64,000 nucleotides of DNA from Paenibacillus rhizosphaerae (GTDB lineage: Bacteria; Bacillota; Bacilli; Paenibacillales; Paenibacillaceae), in assembly GCF_014192015.1 (NCBI RefSeq), contig NZ_JACHXJ010000002.1, positions 806,001-870,000 on the forward strand, written 5' to 3'. A model generated the notes under the pieces. The model searched no databases and was not told the DNA's origin. It saw nothing but the letters and a program-made list of their open reading frames with translations. A program made the translations under genes and the position numbers. Positions 42,998-52,104 of this stretch are shown here, piece after piece (the stretch's first letter is position 1; each line of letters opens with the position of its first letter).

Positions 42998-44482
42998 ATG
43001 AGTCATCCTTCCAGGCTGCGTCCCGGACAAAGGATTGGAGGGAGGTATGAAGTAATCGCGAACATTGGTGAAGGGGGCATGAGCCGGGTATACCTGGCGG
43101 CAGATTTGAAGCTGCCAGGCAAGCAATGGGCCGTCAAGGAGACGGCGTCGAGGCCCGAGCTGCTTCAGGGCTTGCAGGATGAGGCTGAGCTTCTCATCTC
43201 ATTGAGCCATCCCCGACTCCCGCGGATTGTCGATTTTTTCGTATCGGATGAAGAAGGGTTCGGTTATTTGGTGATGGACTTCATTCAGGGGGTCACGCTC
43301 GAGAAGCATTTTAAGGAGAACCATTACCGGCTCCCGGCCGGAACCATTTTGGGGATCGCAAATCAATTGCTGGAAGTGCTGGAGTATCTGCATGAGCACG
43401 AACCCGCAGTCATTTTTCGCGACCTGAAGCCATCCAACATCATGCTTGCCCGCCAGTTGGAAGTCCGGTTGATCGATTTTGGGATCGCCCGAAATTACAA
43501 GCAGGATCAATACCAGGACACCGTTAAGCTCGGTACGGTCGGGTTCGCTGCACCGGAGCAGTACGGATTGGGGCAAAGCGACGCAAGGTCGGACTTGTAC
43601 GGCTTAGGCGCCTTGTTGCTGTATTTGTCCACCGGCGGCAAATGCAGCGAATGGAAGGAAGGAGTACAGGAACTGATCCGCCCCGACGTTCCGAAAGGCA
43701 TGATCCCTATTATCCGCCGCCTGCTGAGCTTTGAACCCGAAGACAGGTACCAATCGGCCAAGGAGGTACGCTCGGTCCTGGGTTCCATCGGGATGCTGGG
43801 TACAGGTCCGGTGGAACTGAAAGGGGGCAGGAAGCGGGGATTTCCGGGAACGCTGGCGATCGCGGTCATGGGGGCGGGGAGCGGCACCGGGACAACCCAT
43901 ACGGCGATTGCAGTCGCGCATTATTTAGCCCGAAGCTACGGCAAAGTGGCCCTTGTCGAGATGAATCTGCAATCGCCGGCGTTCGGCCGGATTCAGAGAA
44001 TCGCGGCCGGCAGGACAGATAGCGTGCAAACGGGTGAGCGCAAGTTTGAGGTGCAGGGCGTGGATTACTGGCGGCAAACCGGGAGGGCGGACGTGATCAC
44101 CCTGCTTGGCGGAAGCTATAGCTTTGTGGTGATGGATCTGGGAGCTTATTTCGGCAATGACCGGCTGGAGGAATTTCTGCGTGCGGATATTCCCATTATT
44201 GTCGGTTCGGGAGCGGAGTGGAAGCACCAGGATTTAGTCGGGCTGGTCCAGCAATTGGCCAGTCATCCGCAGCATAAATGGTTGTACTTTCTTCCGCTTG
44301 CACCGCAGGACGCTGTGCATCGGCTGCGGCGTACGCTGGGCACGTCCCAAGTATTTTCCATCCCGCTTCAGGTGGATCCTTTTGACCAATGCGATGAGAT
44401 GGACCGGGCATTTGTCCGGATATTCCAAGGGCTGCTGCCAGCCGCGGAGCGCAGACGAAAGTTCAGGTTTGGCTTAAGCTGA
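42998..44482 (+). CDS. Ser/Thr protein kinase fused to a MinD/CpaE-like domain
   Basis: 494 residues. The N-terminal Hanks-type kinase (about 16-265) looks active: glycine loop IGEGGMSRVY, ATP lysine in WAVKE, catalytic FRDLKPSN, DFG in LIDFGIAR and APEQYG. The C-terminal part (about 285-494) looks like a ParA/MinD-type domain with a deviant P-loop GAGSGTGTTHTA, lacking the usual lysines, and VALVEMNLQSP. No membrane segment or PASTA domain. ATG 42998 follows AAAGG; it is the first gene of the Tad-like cluster. It may control assembly by phosphorylating other members. The fusion is seen; the role is inferred. Confidence 0.8.
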   Translation: MSHPSRLRPGQRIGGRYEVIANIGEGGMSRVYLAADLKLPGKQWAVKETASRPELLQGLQDEAELLISLSHPRLPRIVDFFVSDEEGFGYLVMDFIQGVTLEKHFKENHYRLPAGTILGIANQLLEVLEYLHEHEPAVIFRDLKPSNIMLARQLEVRLIDFGIARNYKQDQYQDTVKLGTVGFAAPEQYGLGQSDARSDLYGLGALLLYLSTGGKCSEWKEGVQELIRPDVPKGMIPIIRRLLSFEPEDRYQSAKEVRSVLGSIGMLGTGPVELKGGRKRGFPGTLAIAVMGAGSGTGTTHTAIAVAHYLARSYGKVALVEMNLQSPAFGRIQRIAAGRTDSVQTGERKFEVQGVDYWRQTGRADVITLLGGSYSFVVMDLGAYFGNDRLEEFLRADIPIIVGSGAEWKHQDLVGLVQQLASHPQHKWLYFLPLAPQDAVHRLRRTLGTSQVFSIPLQVDPFDQCDEMDRAFVRIFQGLLPAAERRRKFRFGLS

Positions 44483-44516
44483 ACCGTGATCATGAAGGAG
44501 GGAGTTATCGGGAAGT

Positions 44517-45545
44517 ATGTCAAAGTTAAGGCAGCGAACGAAACATTTGATTTATGCAGGCTTGACAGGCGCTTCGGCGATGGGACTGCTGTTTGCAGGC
44601 TATGCGGTCTGGAACGCGATGGAGCACAACGAGCGGGAGGGGGCGATCAAGCGCCACTACCAGCGGCAAATCGCCGATTTGGAACAGGCGCAGCTCCAGT
44701 CGCAGAAGTCGATGGCTTCCGGGTGGACCCTCTCCCGCGATGTTGCTCCCGGAGAGACGATCAAGCAGGGCGATCTGATTCAGATCAAGCTTCCGCTCGA
44801 GGCGGCTCCTGGCAACCTGATCGCGAACAAGGACGAAGCTGCCGGAAGGTCTGCCAAGATCGAACTGGGCAAAGGCACGCCTCTAACCGAGGCGATGCTG
44901 TATGAAGGACAGCCGACCGCACCGGATTTAAGAAACCGGGAGATGAAGGCGGTCTCGCTGCCCTCGAATCTTAAGCAAGGGGATACGGTGGACGTACGGA
45001 TCCAGTTTCCTTCCGGTCAGGACTATATCGTGCTGTCCAAGAAAAAGATTGATAAGCTCGCTTCGCCAACGATGTGGATCAAGATGAACGAGCAGGAAAT
45101 TTTGTCTTTGTCGAGTGCCATGGTGGATGCCTATTTACATGATGCCGCACTATATGCGCTCACTTACGTAGAACCGGAAATGCAGAGCAAGGCGGTTCCG
45201 ACCTATCCGGTTAATAAAGCCGTGATGAAACTGATTGCTAGCGACCCTAACATCGTAAACAAAGCGGAGCAGACGCTGGCTGAGGCAGTCCGAACAGCTT
45301 TGGAGAGCGATCTCGCCAGCCCAGATGCACAGGCTTCAGGGAACGGCTTATTTTCGGCGTCGGAATATTCTTCGGGGTATGGTGAGGCCGCTGGTTCTTC
45401 CGCGAGCACGCCAAGCACGTTCCAGCCGGACGGTTCAACCCCGGCCGGGAAATCAGAGGATACATTTACGTTGGATCAACCGCAGCAGAATAAACTGCTG
45501 GAACAGGCGGTGAAAGAGAGTGGGGGTTCAACTGAGCAACCGTAG
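44517..45545 (+). CDS. SAF-domain membrane protein (CpaB/RcpC-like)
   Basis: 342 residues. One N-terminal membrane segment (about 11-32) is followed by a short coiled region and a SAF domain (about 68-130, WTLSRDVAPGETIKQGDLIQIKLP ... NKDEAAGRSAKIELGKGTPLTEAML). A second beta-rich part (MKAVSLPSNLKQGDTVDVRIQFPSG) fits the CpaB/RcpC pattern. The C-terminal 80 residues are Ser/Gly-rich and probably disordered. In Tad systems CpaB belongs to the periplasmic assembly; here there is no outer membrane, so it would lie on the outer face of the cell membrane. Confidence 0.75.
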   Translation: MSKLRQRTKHLIYAGLTGASAMGLLFAGYAVWNAMEHNEREGAIKRHYQRQIADLEQAQLQSQKSMASGWTLSRDVAPGETIKQGDLIQIKLPLEAAPGNLIANKDEAAGRSAKIELGKGTPLTEAMLYEGQPTAPDLRNREMKAVSLPSNLKQGDTVDVRIQFPSGQDYIVLSKKKIDKLASPTMWIKMNEQEILSLSSAMVDAYLHDAALYALTYVEPEMQSKAVPTYPVNKAVMKLIASDPNIVNKAEQTLAEAVRTALESDLASPDAQASGNGLFSASEYSSGYGEAAGSSASTPSTFQPDGSTPAGKSEDTFTLDQPQQNKLLEQAVKESGGSTEQP

Positions 45546-45629
45546 GTACGGGCATCCGCAGCTGTATGTACGCCAAACCATAGATACGTTAACTTTTTTT
45601 GAAGAAATCGACAGTCGAGGGGTGATGAT

Positions 45630-46343
45630 GTGAAGACGTGGATCTTTGCCGGAATATGCGACAAGAGTGAGCTTCTGCTCTATGTGTGCATGCTGCTTCG
45701 TGCGGCAGGGCAAAAGGTATTGCTGGTGGATGCGACCGAGAAGCGCAAATATCCGCTGTATATCGGACAGCTGGACAAACCGCTGTCGGTGACGGAATTT
45801 TCCGGCTTTGATGTCGCTTCGGGTTTTGCGGATGAATTCGAACTGCGGGAACATCTAGCGATAGCCGGGACAGCAATAGAGCAATACGACGTGGTCGTGT
45901 TTGATATGGAGCAGCCGGACTTTTGTCCCCGTGATTCCTGGGAAAGCGCCGCCGCGTTGGTATGGGTCAGCGACTATGAGATTTGGACTCTGGAGCGGGG
46001 AAGGGGTTGGTTGGAAGACCTGCTAAGTGAGCACCTGGGGAGTAAGACGCTGGAGTTCTATAAGGTGTATGTTCGGGCAGCGGATGAATTTTTTGACGAG
46101 GGGTACGCAGAAGGATATTTCGGCAGCCTGCCTGTCCGATGGAAGGAAGCGTCTGTCGCCATCCCGTGGGTCGAGACGGATTATGCCTTGAAGCTGCGGA
46201 ACGATCATACCCGAAAGGTGCGGATCAGACCCTTAAGCCGAATCTATAAAAAAAATTTATGCCTGCTGATGAGACATCTGACAGATATGGAACTGAAATC
46301 AATCCATCGCGCCTTACGAAGCGCGGAAAGGAGCAAAGCATGA
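45630..46343 (+). CDS. Degenerate MinD-like protein of the Tad-like cluster
   Basis: 237 residues, soluble. The beginning (MKTWIFAGICDKSELLLYVCMLLRAAGQKVLLVDAT) has the strand-helix-strand of ParA/MinD but no glycine-rich P-loop; YDVVVFDMEQPDF corresponds to the Walker B strand. It may therefore be a non-hydrolysing partner of the next protein. GTG 45630 follows GAGGGGTGAT. It overlaps the next gene by four bases. Family assignment is inferred from the fold pattern and neighbours. Confidence 0.55.
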   Translation: MKTWIFAGICDKSELLLYVCMLLRAAGQKVLLVDATEKRKYPLYIGQLDKPLSVTEFSGFDVASGFADEFELREHLAIAGTAIEQYDVVVFDMEQPDFCPRDSWESAAALVWVSDYEIWTLERGRGWLEDLLSEHLGSKTLEFYKVYVRAADEFFDEGYAEGYFGSLPVRWKEASVAIPWVETDYALKLRNDHTRKVRIRPLSRIYKKNLCLLMRHLTDMELKSIHRALRSAERSKA

Positions 46344-47185
46344 GTACAGTAGCATTTTGGAGCCCGTTAGAGGGAGGAAGCGGAAGTTCGGCGCACGCAG
46401 CGGCGTCAGCGGCTTGCCTCGGTTTGGAATATCGCCTGCGCGTCCTTCTCGGTCACGGCGGTACGGCGGGGGAACGTGTAGAAGGCGCGTTCCGAAGCAG
46501 CAGGCTGGTGCTCGACCATTCCCTCGTGTCGTTTCACGATCACGGTATGGACGCGCTGGAGAGGCTGGCGGTTAACCGGCGTTTAATCAGGGACAATTTC
46601 CGGGATTATACAATCCCTGTCCTGCCTGAGCGTCTCGACTTCGTTCAGGGAAACGACCGGCGGGGAGGAACGCTGCCGGGTTATCGCGCGCAATCGGTGC
46701 AGTCCATCGTAACGATCGCCAACCAATGCTATGATCTGGTGCTGCTGGATGCCGGATGCGGGATAGGGGCGGCCGAGGATCCGGCGGATGGGACGATGCT
46801 GGAGCAGGCGGATTTGATTGTAGTCAGCCTGACGCAGAGCATTCAGGGACTGGAACACTTTTTCAGCGGGAGACACTATCCCGACCAGTTAAAGGATAAG
46901 CCGGTTATCCTTGTCCTTGGGCGCTACGATAAAGAATCCCACTGCACGCTTCACAACATCAAACGTAGATTCGGGTATAAGGGTATTCTTCACGGTGTGC
47001 CTTACAATACGGATTTCATGGATGCATGGAACATGCATGGCGTGATGAACTATATGCAGCGCAGCCGCAGTCTAAACGAGCGGCATCCCTCGGCGCAATT
47101 CTACGGCAGCATAAGACAGCTAGCCAAAGACCTGATGAATATGCTCGAAATACCCGCTTTGAAGATGGTGGGAAGGGGAGCTTGA
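46340..47185 (+). CDS. CpaE/TadZ-like MinD-family protein
   Basis: 281 residues. MSTVAFWSPLEGGSGSSAHAAASAACLGLEYRLRVLLGHGG is a ParA-like start in which the P-loop has Ser and Ala where Lys-Thr would be expected. YDLVLLDAGCGIG matches the Walker B strand and LIVVSLTQSIQGLEHF the following switch region. TadZ/CpaE proteins position the secretion machine at the pole or membrane. ATG 46340 follows AAAGGAG by six bases; overlaps the previous gene by four. The stop is directly joined to the ATPase start. Confidence 0.65.
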   Translation: MSTVAFWSPLEGGSGSSAHAAASAACLGLEYRLRVLLGHGGTAGERVEGAFRSSRLVLDHSLVSFHDHGMDALERLAVNRRLIRDNFRDYTIPVLPERLDFVQGNDRRGGTLPGYRAQSVQSIVTIANQCYDLVLLDAGCGIGAAEDPADGTMLEQADLIVVSLTQSIQGLEHFFSGRHYPDQLKDKPVILVLGRYDKESHCTLHNIKRRFGYKGILHGVPYNTDFMDAWNMHGVMNYMQRSRSLNERHPSAQFYGSIRQLAKDLMNMLEIPALKMVGRGA

Positions 47186-49093
47186 ATGTTTTCCGGTCCG
47201 CTGTTCAATATTTTGTTCATGGCAATCATTCTATTATTTGCAGCTCTTTTCATTCACTTAAGGTGGCTTGACCTGCGCAAACAGCCCCCTGTATCCGGGA
47301 CAGCCGGTGTTGAATTTACGATCGAAGCAATGACATCCTTCGTCAAACAGACCCTTCATGAGCTGACCCACAATCAACTAACCGACCTGGGCTTGCATGA
47401 AGAAGAATACAAGCGCAGGCTGAATCAGCGCAGCGAGCTGCGCAAAGCGCTTAAGAACTGCATATCCGGAGACGTTCATGAAAAGCAATACGTGAAGCAG
47501 TTTATGGCCGATTTGCTGGTCAAAAGTTATGGCTTGACGGAGGGCAACATAGACCAGGCGATTCCGTTTGCGGACCCGCGGCTTTTGACCGTACAGGATC
47601 AATTCGAAATCATCTTTTATTTATACAAGCTGCAGTATGGTCAGGACGCCCTGTCGATGATGCTCGAACTGCATGGTCTAGCCGACCTGCGCGTGCTTCC
47701 TGGTTATGGAGATGAGCCGGTTTACGCTGTAACCGCCAGCGATGTGGAACAAATGTATGCCAACGAATCCCGAAGCCTGACGTTTTTGGAGAAACTGGAG
47801 ATTGTCGTGCAGCGTATTTACCAGCAGTTTAAAGGGTTTTCGGTCATCGATGAGCTCAGGGATCAGCGGATTGACGGCGTCAGCGGCGGAGTGAGCGGCA
47901 TTTTAGCTGACGAGTCATTCGCGGCCTCCTACGGTCTGGACCAGCTTTGGATGCTGCAAGCTTCGGATGAGCCGGATCGTAAGGCCAAGATGACCGAAAG
48001 CGTATGGATATTTTTCAGGGGCAAATCGATTCATATGGCGTGCCTTTCCTTCGGGACAGAGCTTGAACTGAAGCGTGTCTGCCAGAACATATATAAATAT
48101 AATCACCCCGGCCAGCTGTCGGAAGCAAACGGCTACAAAGTAAACGAAATGAAAGACGGATCGCGCGTCGTGGTGGTTAGGCCGCCGTTTTCGGAGTCAT
48201 GGGCCTTTTTCGTCCGCAAGTTTGACATCCGCAGTGCGACGCTGGATCAGCTGGTTACCGGGGACAACGCACAGCTTCCGATCCAAATGCTGCGCTATCT
48301 CATGAAGGGGAGCCGAATTACGGCCATCACCGGAGCCCAGGGCTCGGGTAAGACGACGCTGCTGATGGCGATGATTGAACATATCTATCCGACGTATACG
48401 CTGCGGGTGCAGGAAATGGCGTTCGAGCTCCACCTTCGGAAGATCTACAGCCGCAGGAACATTTTATCGTTCCGGGAGACGGAGCGCATAACCGGTCAGG
48501 AAGGACTAGACCTTCAAAAAAAGACGGACGGCACGGTCAATATTTTGGGCGAGGTGGCCAGCGACGGGGTCTCCTCCTGGATGATCCAAATGTCCCAGGT
48601 CGCCAGCTTGTTTACCGTATTTACGCATCACGCCAAGACGTTCCGCGATTTAATCTTCTCCCTGCGAAATTCCCTACTGAAGAGCGGCGTGTTTCACCAT
48701 GAAGCTGTTGCTGAACAGCAGGTGGTTCAAGTCATCAACTTTGACATTCATTTGAAACGGGATGCTGCCGGCAAACGGTACATTGAACGGATTACCGAAT
48801 GCGTTCCCAGGGAGGAGAAGCCGCTGGGCATGATTGATGGTGGAACCAAAGGGAGCGTCAAGCGGATGCTTGGCCAGTTCATGGAACTGCAGGCGGAATA
48901 TTACCGCCGCGTTCATGACCACAGCTCCTTTTCCTCCCGGAACATCATCGAATTTCGCGATGGAGGATACGTGGCCGCAGTGCCCATTTCGGAGAGGAAC
49001 TTCAAGGAAATGGCCGAGCAGATGAGTGTGGAGGATGCACTCATGTTCAAGGAATTTGCTCAGACGAATTGGGGGACTGGATATGGGGGTTAA
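47186..49093 (+). CDS. CpaF/TadA-like secretion ATPase with N-terminal membrane anchor
   Basis: 635 residues, longer than usual CpaF. A membrane segment (about 6-26) is followed by a helical domain and a PilT/VirB11-like ATPase. Walker A is GAQGSGKTT (383-391), the Walker B region DGTVNILGEVAS and the His box FTHHAKT are present, and an N-terminal-domain-like segment (YGLDQLWMLQASDEPDRKAKMTESVWIFFRGK) precedes it. It would power pilin or substrate movement. The start codon follows the previous stop with no gap; the end overlaps the next gene by 11 bases. A membrane anchor is uncommon in this family. Confidence 0.8.
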   Translation: MFSGPLFNILFMAIILLFAALFIHLRWLDLRKQPPVSGTAGVEFTIEAMTSFVKQTLHELTHNQLTDLGLHEEEYKRRLNQRSELRKALKNCISGDVHEKQYVKQFMADLLVKSYGLTEGNIDQAIPFADPRLLTVQDQFEIIFYLYKLQYGQDALSMMLELHGLADLRVLPGYGDEPVYAVTASDVEQMYANESRSLTFLEKLEIVVQRIYQQFKGFSVIDELRDQRIDGVSGGVSGILADESFAASYGLDQLWMLQASDEPDRKAKMTESVWIFFRGKSIHMACLSFGTELELKRVCQNIYKYNHPGQLSEANGYKVNEMKDGSRVVVVRPPFSESWAFFVRKFDIRSATLDQLVTGDNAQLPIQMLRYLMKGSRITAITGAQGSGKTTLLMAMIEHIYPTYTLRVQEMAFELHLRKIYSRRNILSFRETERITGQEGLDLQKKTDGTVNILGEVASDGVSSWMIQMSQVASLFTVFTHHAKTFRDLIFSLRNSLLKSGVFHHEAVAEQQVVQVINFDIHLKRDAAGKRYIERITECVPREEKPLGMIDGGTKGSVKRMLGQFMELQAEYYRRVHDHSSFSSRNIIEFRDGGYVAAVPISERNFKEMAEQMSVEDALMFKEFAQTNWGTGYGG

Positions 49094-51164
49094 GCGGCTG
49101 CTGTTCCTGATCCTGATTATCTCTCTGGCGTTGTTTGCGGTGTTCTATGCCGTCATGAGGTGGCTGAATAACAGGTCGCAGCGAAACCGGCTGGAGCCGC
49201 TGAGTGAACCTGGGCCTGGGGGGCTAAAAGATGAATTTATGCTGCGCAAACGATGGCAGCAGTTTCTTCAAACCGCTTATGTCGTAAGTTGTTCTGTTCC
49301 GCTTCTCTCGGCTTATGTCCGAAAAATAAGAAAACGGATAAGCGGCGTCCACGCGTATGAGGAATTTTATCTTCGTCATGAGGTTATGAAGGTTGCGCTT
49401 TTCATACTGGGAACGCTGGGGATCTCGATTGCGGTGCTGTTTTTGCTGAACCCCAGCTTAAGCTTCCTTCTGCTGGTTCTGCTTACTGCGGTGGTGATCA
49501 ACAGCCTGTTGATCGACACGGTGGTTAACCGGTTGGAGAGGCGGCTGCTCGACCAAATGCTCGATGTGTTATCGGACATCCGCCATCGGTATCACCAGCA
49601 TGGGATGGTGGATGAAGCGCTTCAGGAGGCGGCGGAATCGGCAGATGACGTAGCAGGCCTTCATACCCGGAAAATTGCCGAAGCGCTGATCAGCAACAAC
49701 CCTTCCGAAGAATTGGAAAAGTACTATGAAGCTGCACCTAATCGTTTTCTAAAAGCTTTTGCCGGCATTTCATTCATGATCATGGAGTTTGGCGACAAGG
49801 TAAAGGAGCAGGGCTCCATCTATTTGCAGGGACTTAGCGGGCTGACGAAGGAAATCCATCTGGAAATTTTGCGGCGAAGCAAGCTCGATTATTTATTAAA
49901 AGGCCTCAACGTGATCGCGCTTGTTCCTCTGTTTTTTACGAAGCCGATCGAGCGTTGGGCCAGAAGCAGCTTTCCGGCGATGGATGAGTTTTATATGAGC
50001 AAGCTGGGGTATGCGGCCAAAATTCTCATTTATATCGTGATCATCCTGTCGTTTGTTTTGCTGCAAAAGCTTCAGCAGAATGATGAAACTACATACCGGG
50101 CGGGCAGAAACAGCCGTTCATGGGAGGAAGTAATCTTCCGTATTCCGTTATTCCGGATGGTGGCCGCATGGGCCGCCCCCCACCCGGGAACCGCTGCCTA
50201 TTCCAAAGTAGTCCGTTTGATGAAGGAAACCGGTACGGAGCTGACTTATGAATGGTTTTACATCCGGCGGGTCGTCTACAGTCTGATTGCGATTACGGTT
50301 ACGCTGACGATGACATTGTACCTGCATCAGATGTCCAGGCATCACATTCTTCACGATCCGGTGATTCAGGACAGCTTCTTCGGGCAGACAACTATCGCCC
50401 AGCAGGAGGAAGGCAAACGTCTCAACAGCCGCGACCGGGAGGTTATGAGAAGGGTGAACATGTCACCGGATGCGACATATGCGGAGATTGCCGCACAGCT
50501 GCAGCAGACGGAAAGCAAAGGTCTCGGCAAAGACCAGCTGGTGGACTCGGCCAACCGGATCCTGGGCAAGCTTCAGGCTTATCACAACGAATATTTTAAA
50601 TGGTGGGAGCTGCTGATGTGCCTCTTCGCTGGCATGTTTGGTTACGAATGGCCTTTCTTGCTGCTTCTGTTCCAGAGGAAGCTCCGCTATATGGACATGC
50701 GGCATGAAGTCTATCAGTACCATACCGTCATTTCGATGCTAAGGGAGATGGACCGGATCTCGGTGGAGGAAATTTTGGAGTGGATGGACCGTTTTGCCGT
50801 CATCTTCAAAATTCCGATTCAAAAGTGCCTCGTCCATTATGACCACGGAGCGGAAATGGCTCTCCAGCAATTGAAGGAGGAAGTGCGGTTCGCCGAGTTT
50901 CAAAGAATCGTGGACAAGCTGCTGCTTTCCGTGGAGAAAATACCGATCAGCCAGGCCTTCGACGACTTGGAAGGTGAGATGTCCTTTTACTTTGAACAGC
51001 GAAAACAAGATTATGAACGAATCATTGATACCAAAGCGGGTCTTGGCAGGCTGATCGGCTTTGCGCCTATGTACTCCTTAATTTTCATCTATTTGGTCAT
51101 CCCGCTGATTGCCATGAGCTTCATGCAGATGAACATCTATTATGAGCAAATCCAAAAAATATAA
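49083..51164 (+). CDS. TadB/TadC-like integral membrane protein, double length
   Basis: 693 residues with around eight membrane segments: one N-terminal (5-27), a pair near 102-145, segments near 278 and 318-338, one near 390, one near 505 and a C-terminal one (about 665-690). The regions between (MLDVLSDIRHRYHQHGMVDEALQEAAESADD; HTVISMLREMDRISVEEILEWMDRFAVIFK) have the helical pattern of T2SSF domains. The whole looks like TadB and TadC joined in one chain. It would be the platform for the ATPase encoded just upstream. Call is from topology and context more than from strong motifs. Confidence 0.6.
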   Translation: MGVKRLLFLILIISLALFAVFYAVMRWLNNRSQRNRLEPLSEPGPGGLKDEFMLRKRWQQFLQTAYVVSCSVPLLSAYVRKIRKRISGVHAYEEFYLRHEVMKVALFILGTLGISIAVLFLLNPSLSFLLLVLLTAVVINSLLIDTVVNRLERRLLDQMLDVLSDIRHRYHQHGMVDEALQEAAESADDVAGLHTRKIAEALISNNPSEELEKYYEAAPNRFLKAFAGISFMIMEFGDKVKEQGSIYLQGLSGLTKEIHLEILRRSKLDYLLKGLNVIALVPLFFTKPIERWARSSFPAMDEFYMSKLGYAAKILIYIVIILSFVLLQKLQQNDETTYRAGRNSRSWEEVIFRIPLFRMVAAWAAPHPGTAAYSKVVRLMKETGTELTYEWFYIRRVVYSLIAITVTLTMTLYLHQMSRHHILHDPVIQDSFFGQTTIAQQEEGKRLNSRDREVMRRVNMSPDATYAEIAAQLQQTESKGLGKDQLVDSANRILGKLQAYHNEYFKWWELLMCLFAGMFGYEWPFLLLLFQRKLRYMDMRHEVYQYHTVISMLREMDRISVEEILEWMDRFAVIFKIPIQKCLVHYDHGAEMALQQLKEEVRFAEFQRIVDKLLLSVEKIPISQAFDDLEGEMSFYFEQRKQDYERIIDTKAGLGRLIGFAPMYSLIFIYLVIPLIAMSFMQMNIYYEQIQKI

Positions 51165-51178
51165 GGAGATGTAAACCT

Positions 51179-51661
51179 ATGAACAACGCGTCCAGTGCAT
51201 TAAAAGTAGCCGCAGGCATTTTTCTGACGATCGCCCTCATTACGATTGTCGTCATTCTGTTTATATCGGCGCAGGAAGCCACAAAAACCGCGCAGAACAA
51301 TTTTTCGGACATCCAGACCGAGCTGTCCCAGGCTTCGTTTACGGTCTATGACGGAACGAGCATCAGCGGTTCCCAGGTGACGAATGCACTGCGAAAGTTC
51401 AAGGATAAGGACCAGTTCGGCATTCTGGTGAAAACGGGCAAAAACAGGCAGGGCCAGTGGTACGGTAATCAGCTCAACATCAGCGCCGATATAGCGAGTG
51501 ACAATTACGGTTCGGTGATCAATACGGCGCAGCGTGTAGGAAACTTGACGGAAACCGCCAACGAGTCCAGCAACGAGTATGTCAATCCGAGCGGAAAGTT
51601 TAAGGCAAGCATCGTGAAGGACAGCTCCAATGTGGTACGGGGACTAATATTTGAACAATAG
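51179..51661 (+). CDS. Pilin-like protein with one N-terminal membrane helix
   Basis: 160 residues. A short polar start (MNNASSALK) precedes a hydrophobic helix (VAAGIFLTIALITIVVILFI) and an outer polar domain rich in Asn, Ser and Thr. This is the shape of a pilin or pseudopilin, but no G/A-x4-E processing site precedes the helix. GGAG precedes ATG 51179, which starts 14 bases after the platform protein. Being the first small protein after the platform, it is the best candidate for a main subunit; that is inference. Confidence 0.55.
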   Translation: MNNASSALKVAAGIFLTIALITIVVILFISAQEATKTAQNNFSDIQTELSQASFTVYDGTSISGSQVTNALRKFKDKDQFGILVKTGKNRQGQWYGNQLNISADIASDNYGSVINTAQRVGNLTETANESSNEYVNPSGKFKASIVKDSSNVVRGLIFEQ

Positions 51662-51690
51662 GCAAGGCCGGTGGAGGAGAAGCTTATATC

Positions 51691-52104
51691 ATGAATCAGC
51701 ATGCAGAAAGCATGATTTCCGTCAGCATAGCCTTCATTTTGTTCATCAGCGCTTGCATCTTCGCTCTTGGCCTGACAGGAGAACTAAACCGAGCCGTGAA
51801 GGAAGCAGGGCATGTCGCCCAAGGACAGCTGAGGAGCGTACAGCCCGCTTTGGAATCATCGCATCAGGATTGGGTGAGCGGCTCTCAAGTGGTGTTCAGC
51901 ATGATGGGGCTTAACGATCCGGATGTCCGGATTTCGGTAGACGGTGCAAATGTAACAGGAGGTCCATGGGAAGATGGGTTTGATTTCTCTATGATCGATA
52001 CCGGCGCGGTGTATTCCATCGTATATGAGTGGAGCGTCTCGGGCGAACTGATCGGCATCAACTTCGCGAAATCGGATAGTAAGGAGCAAACCAGCCATGA
52101 GTAA
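51691..52104 (+). CDS. Small pilin-like membrane protein
   Basis: 137 residues. MNQHAESMISVSIAFILFISACIFALGLTGELN has a short N-terminus with Glu6 just before the hydrophobic helix (about 9-28), somewhat like TadE/pseudopilin starts. The outer part (about 110 residues) ends charged (KSDSKEQTSHE). GGAGGAG lies upstream. It overlaps the following gene by eight bases. I recognise no named family. Confidence 0.5.
   Translation: MNQHAESMISVSIAFILFISACIFALGLTGELNRAVKEAGHVAQGQLRSVQPALESSHQDWVSGSQVVFSMMGLNDPDVRISVDGANVTGGPWEDGFDFSMIDTGAVYSIVYEWSVSGELIGINFAKSDSKEQTSHE

Noticed and set aside
44486..44905. 139-codon frame overlapping the SAF-domain gene
   Set aside because: Out of phase with the SAF-domain protein, which has a membrane segment and a recognisable domain; the alternative has none.
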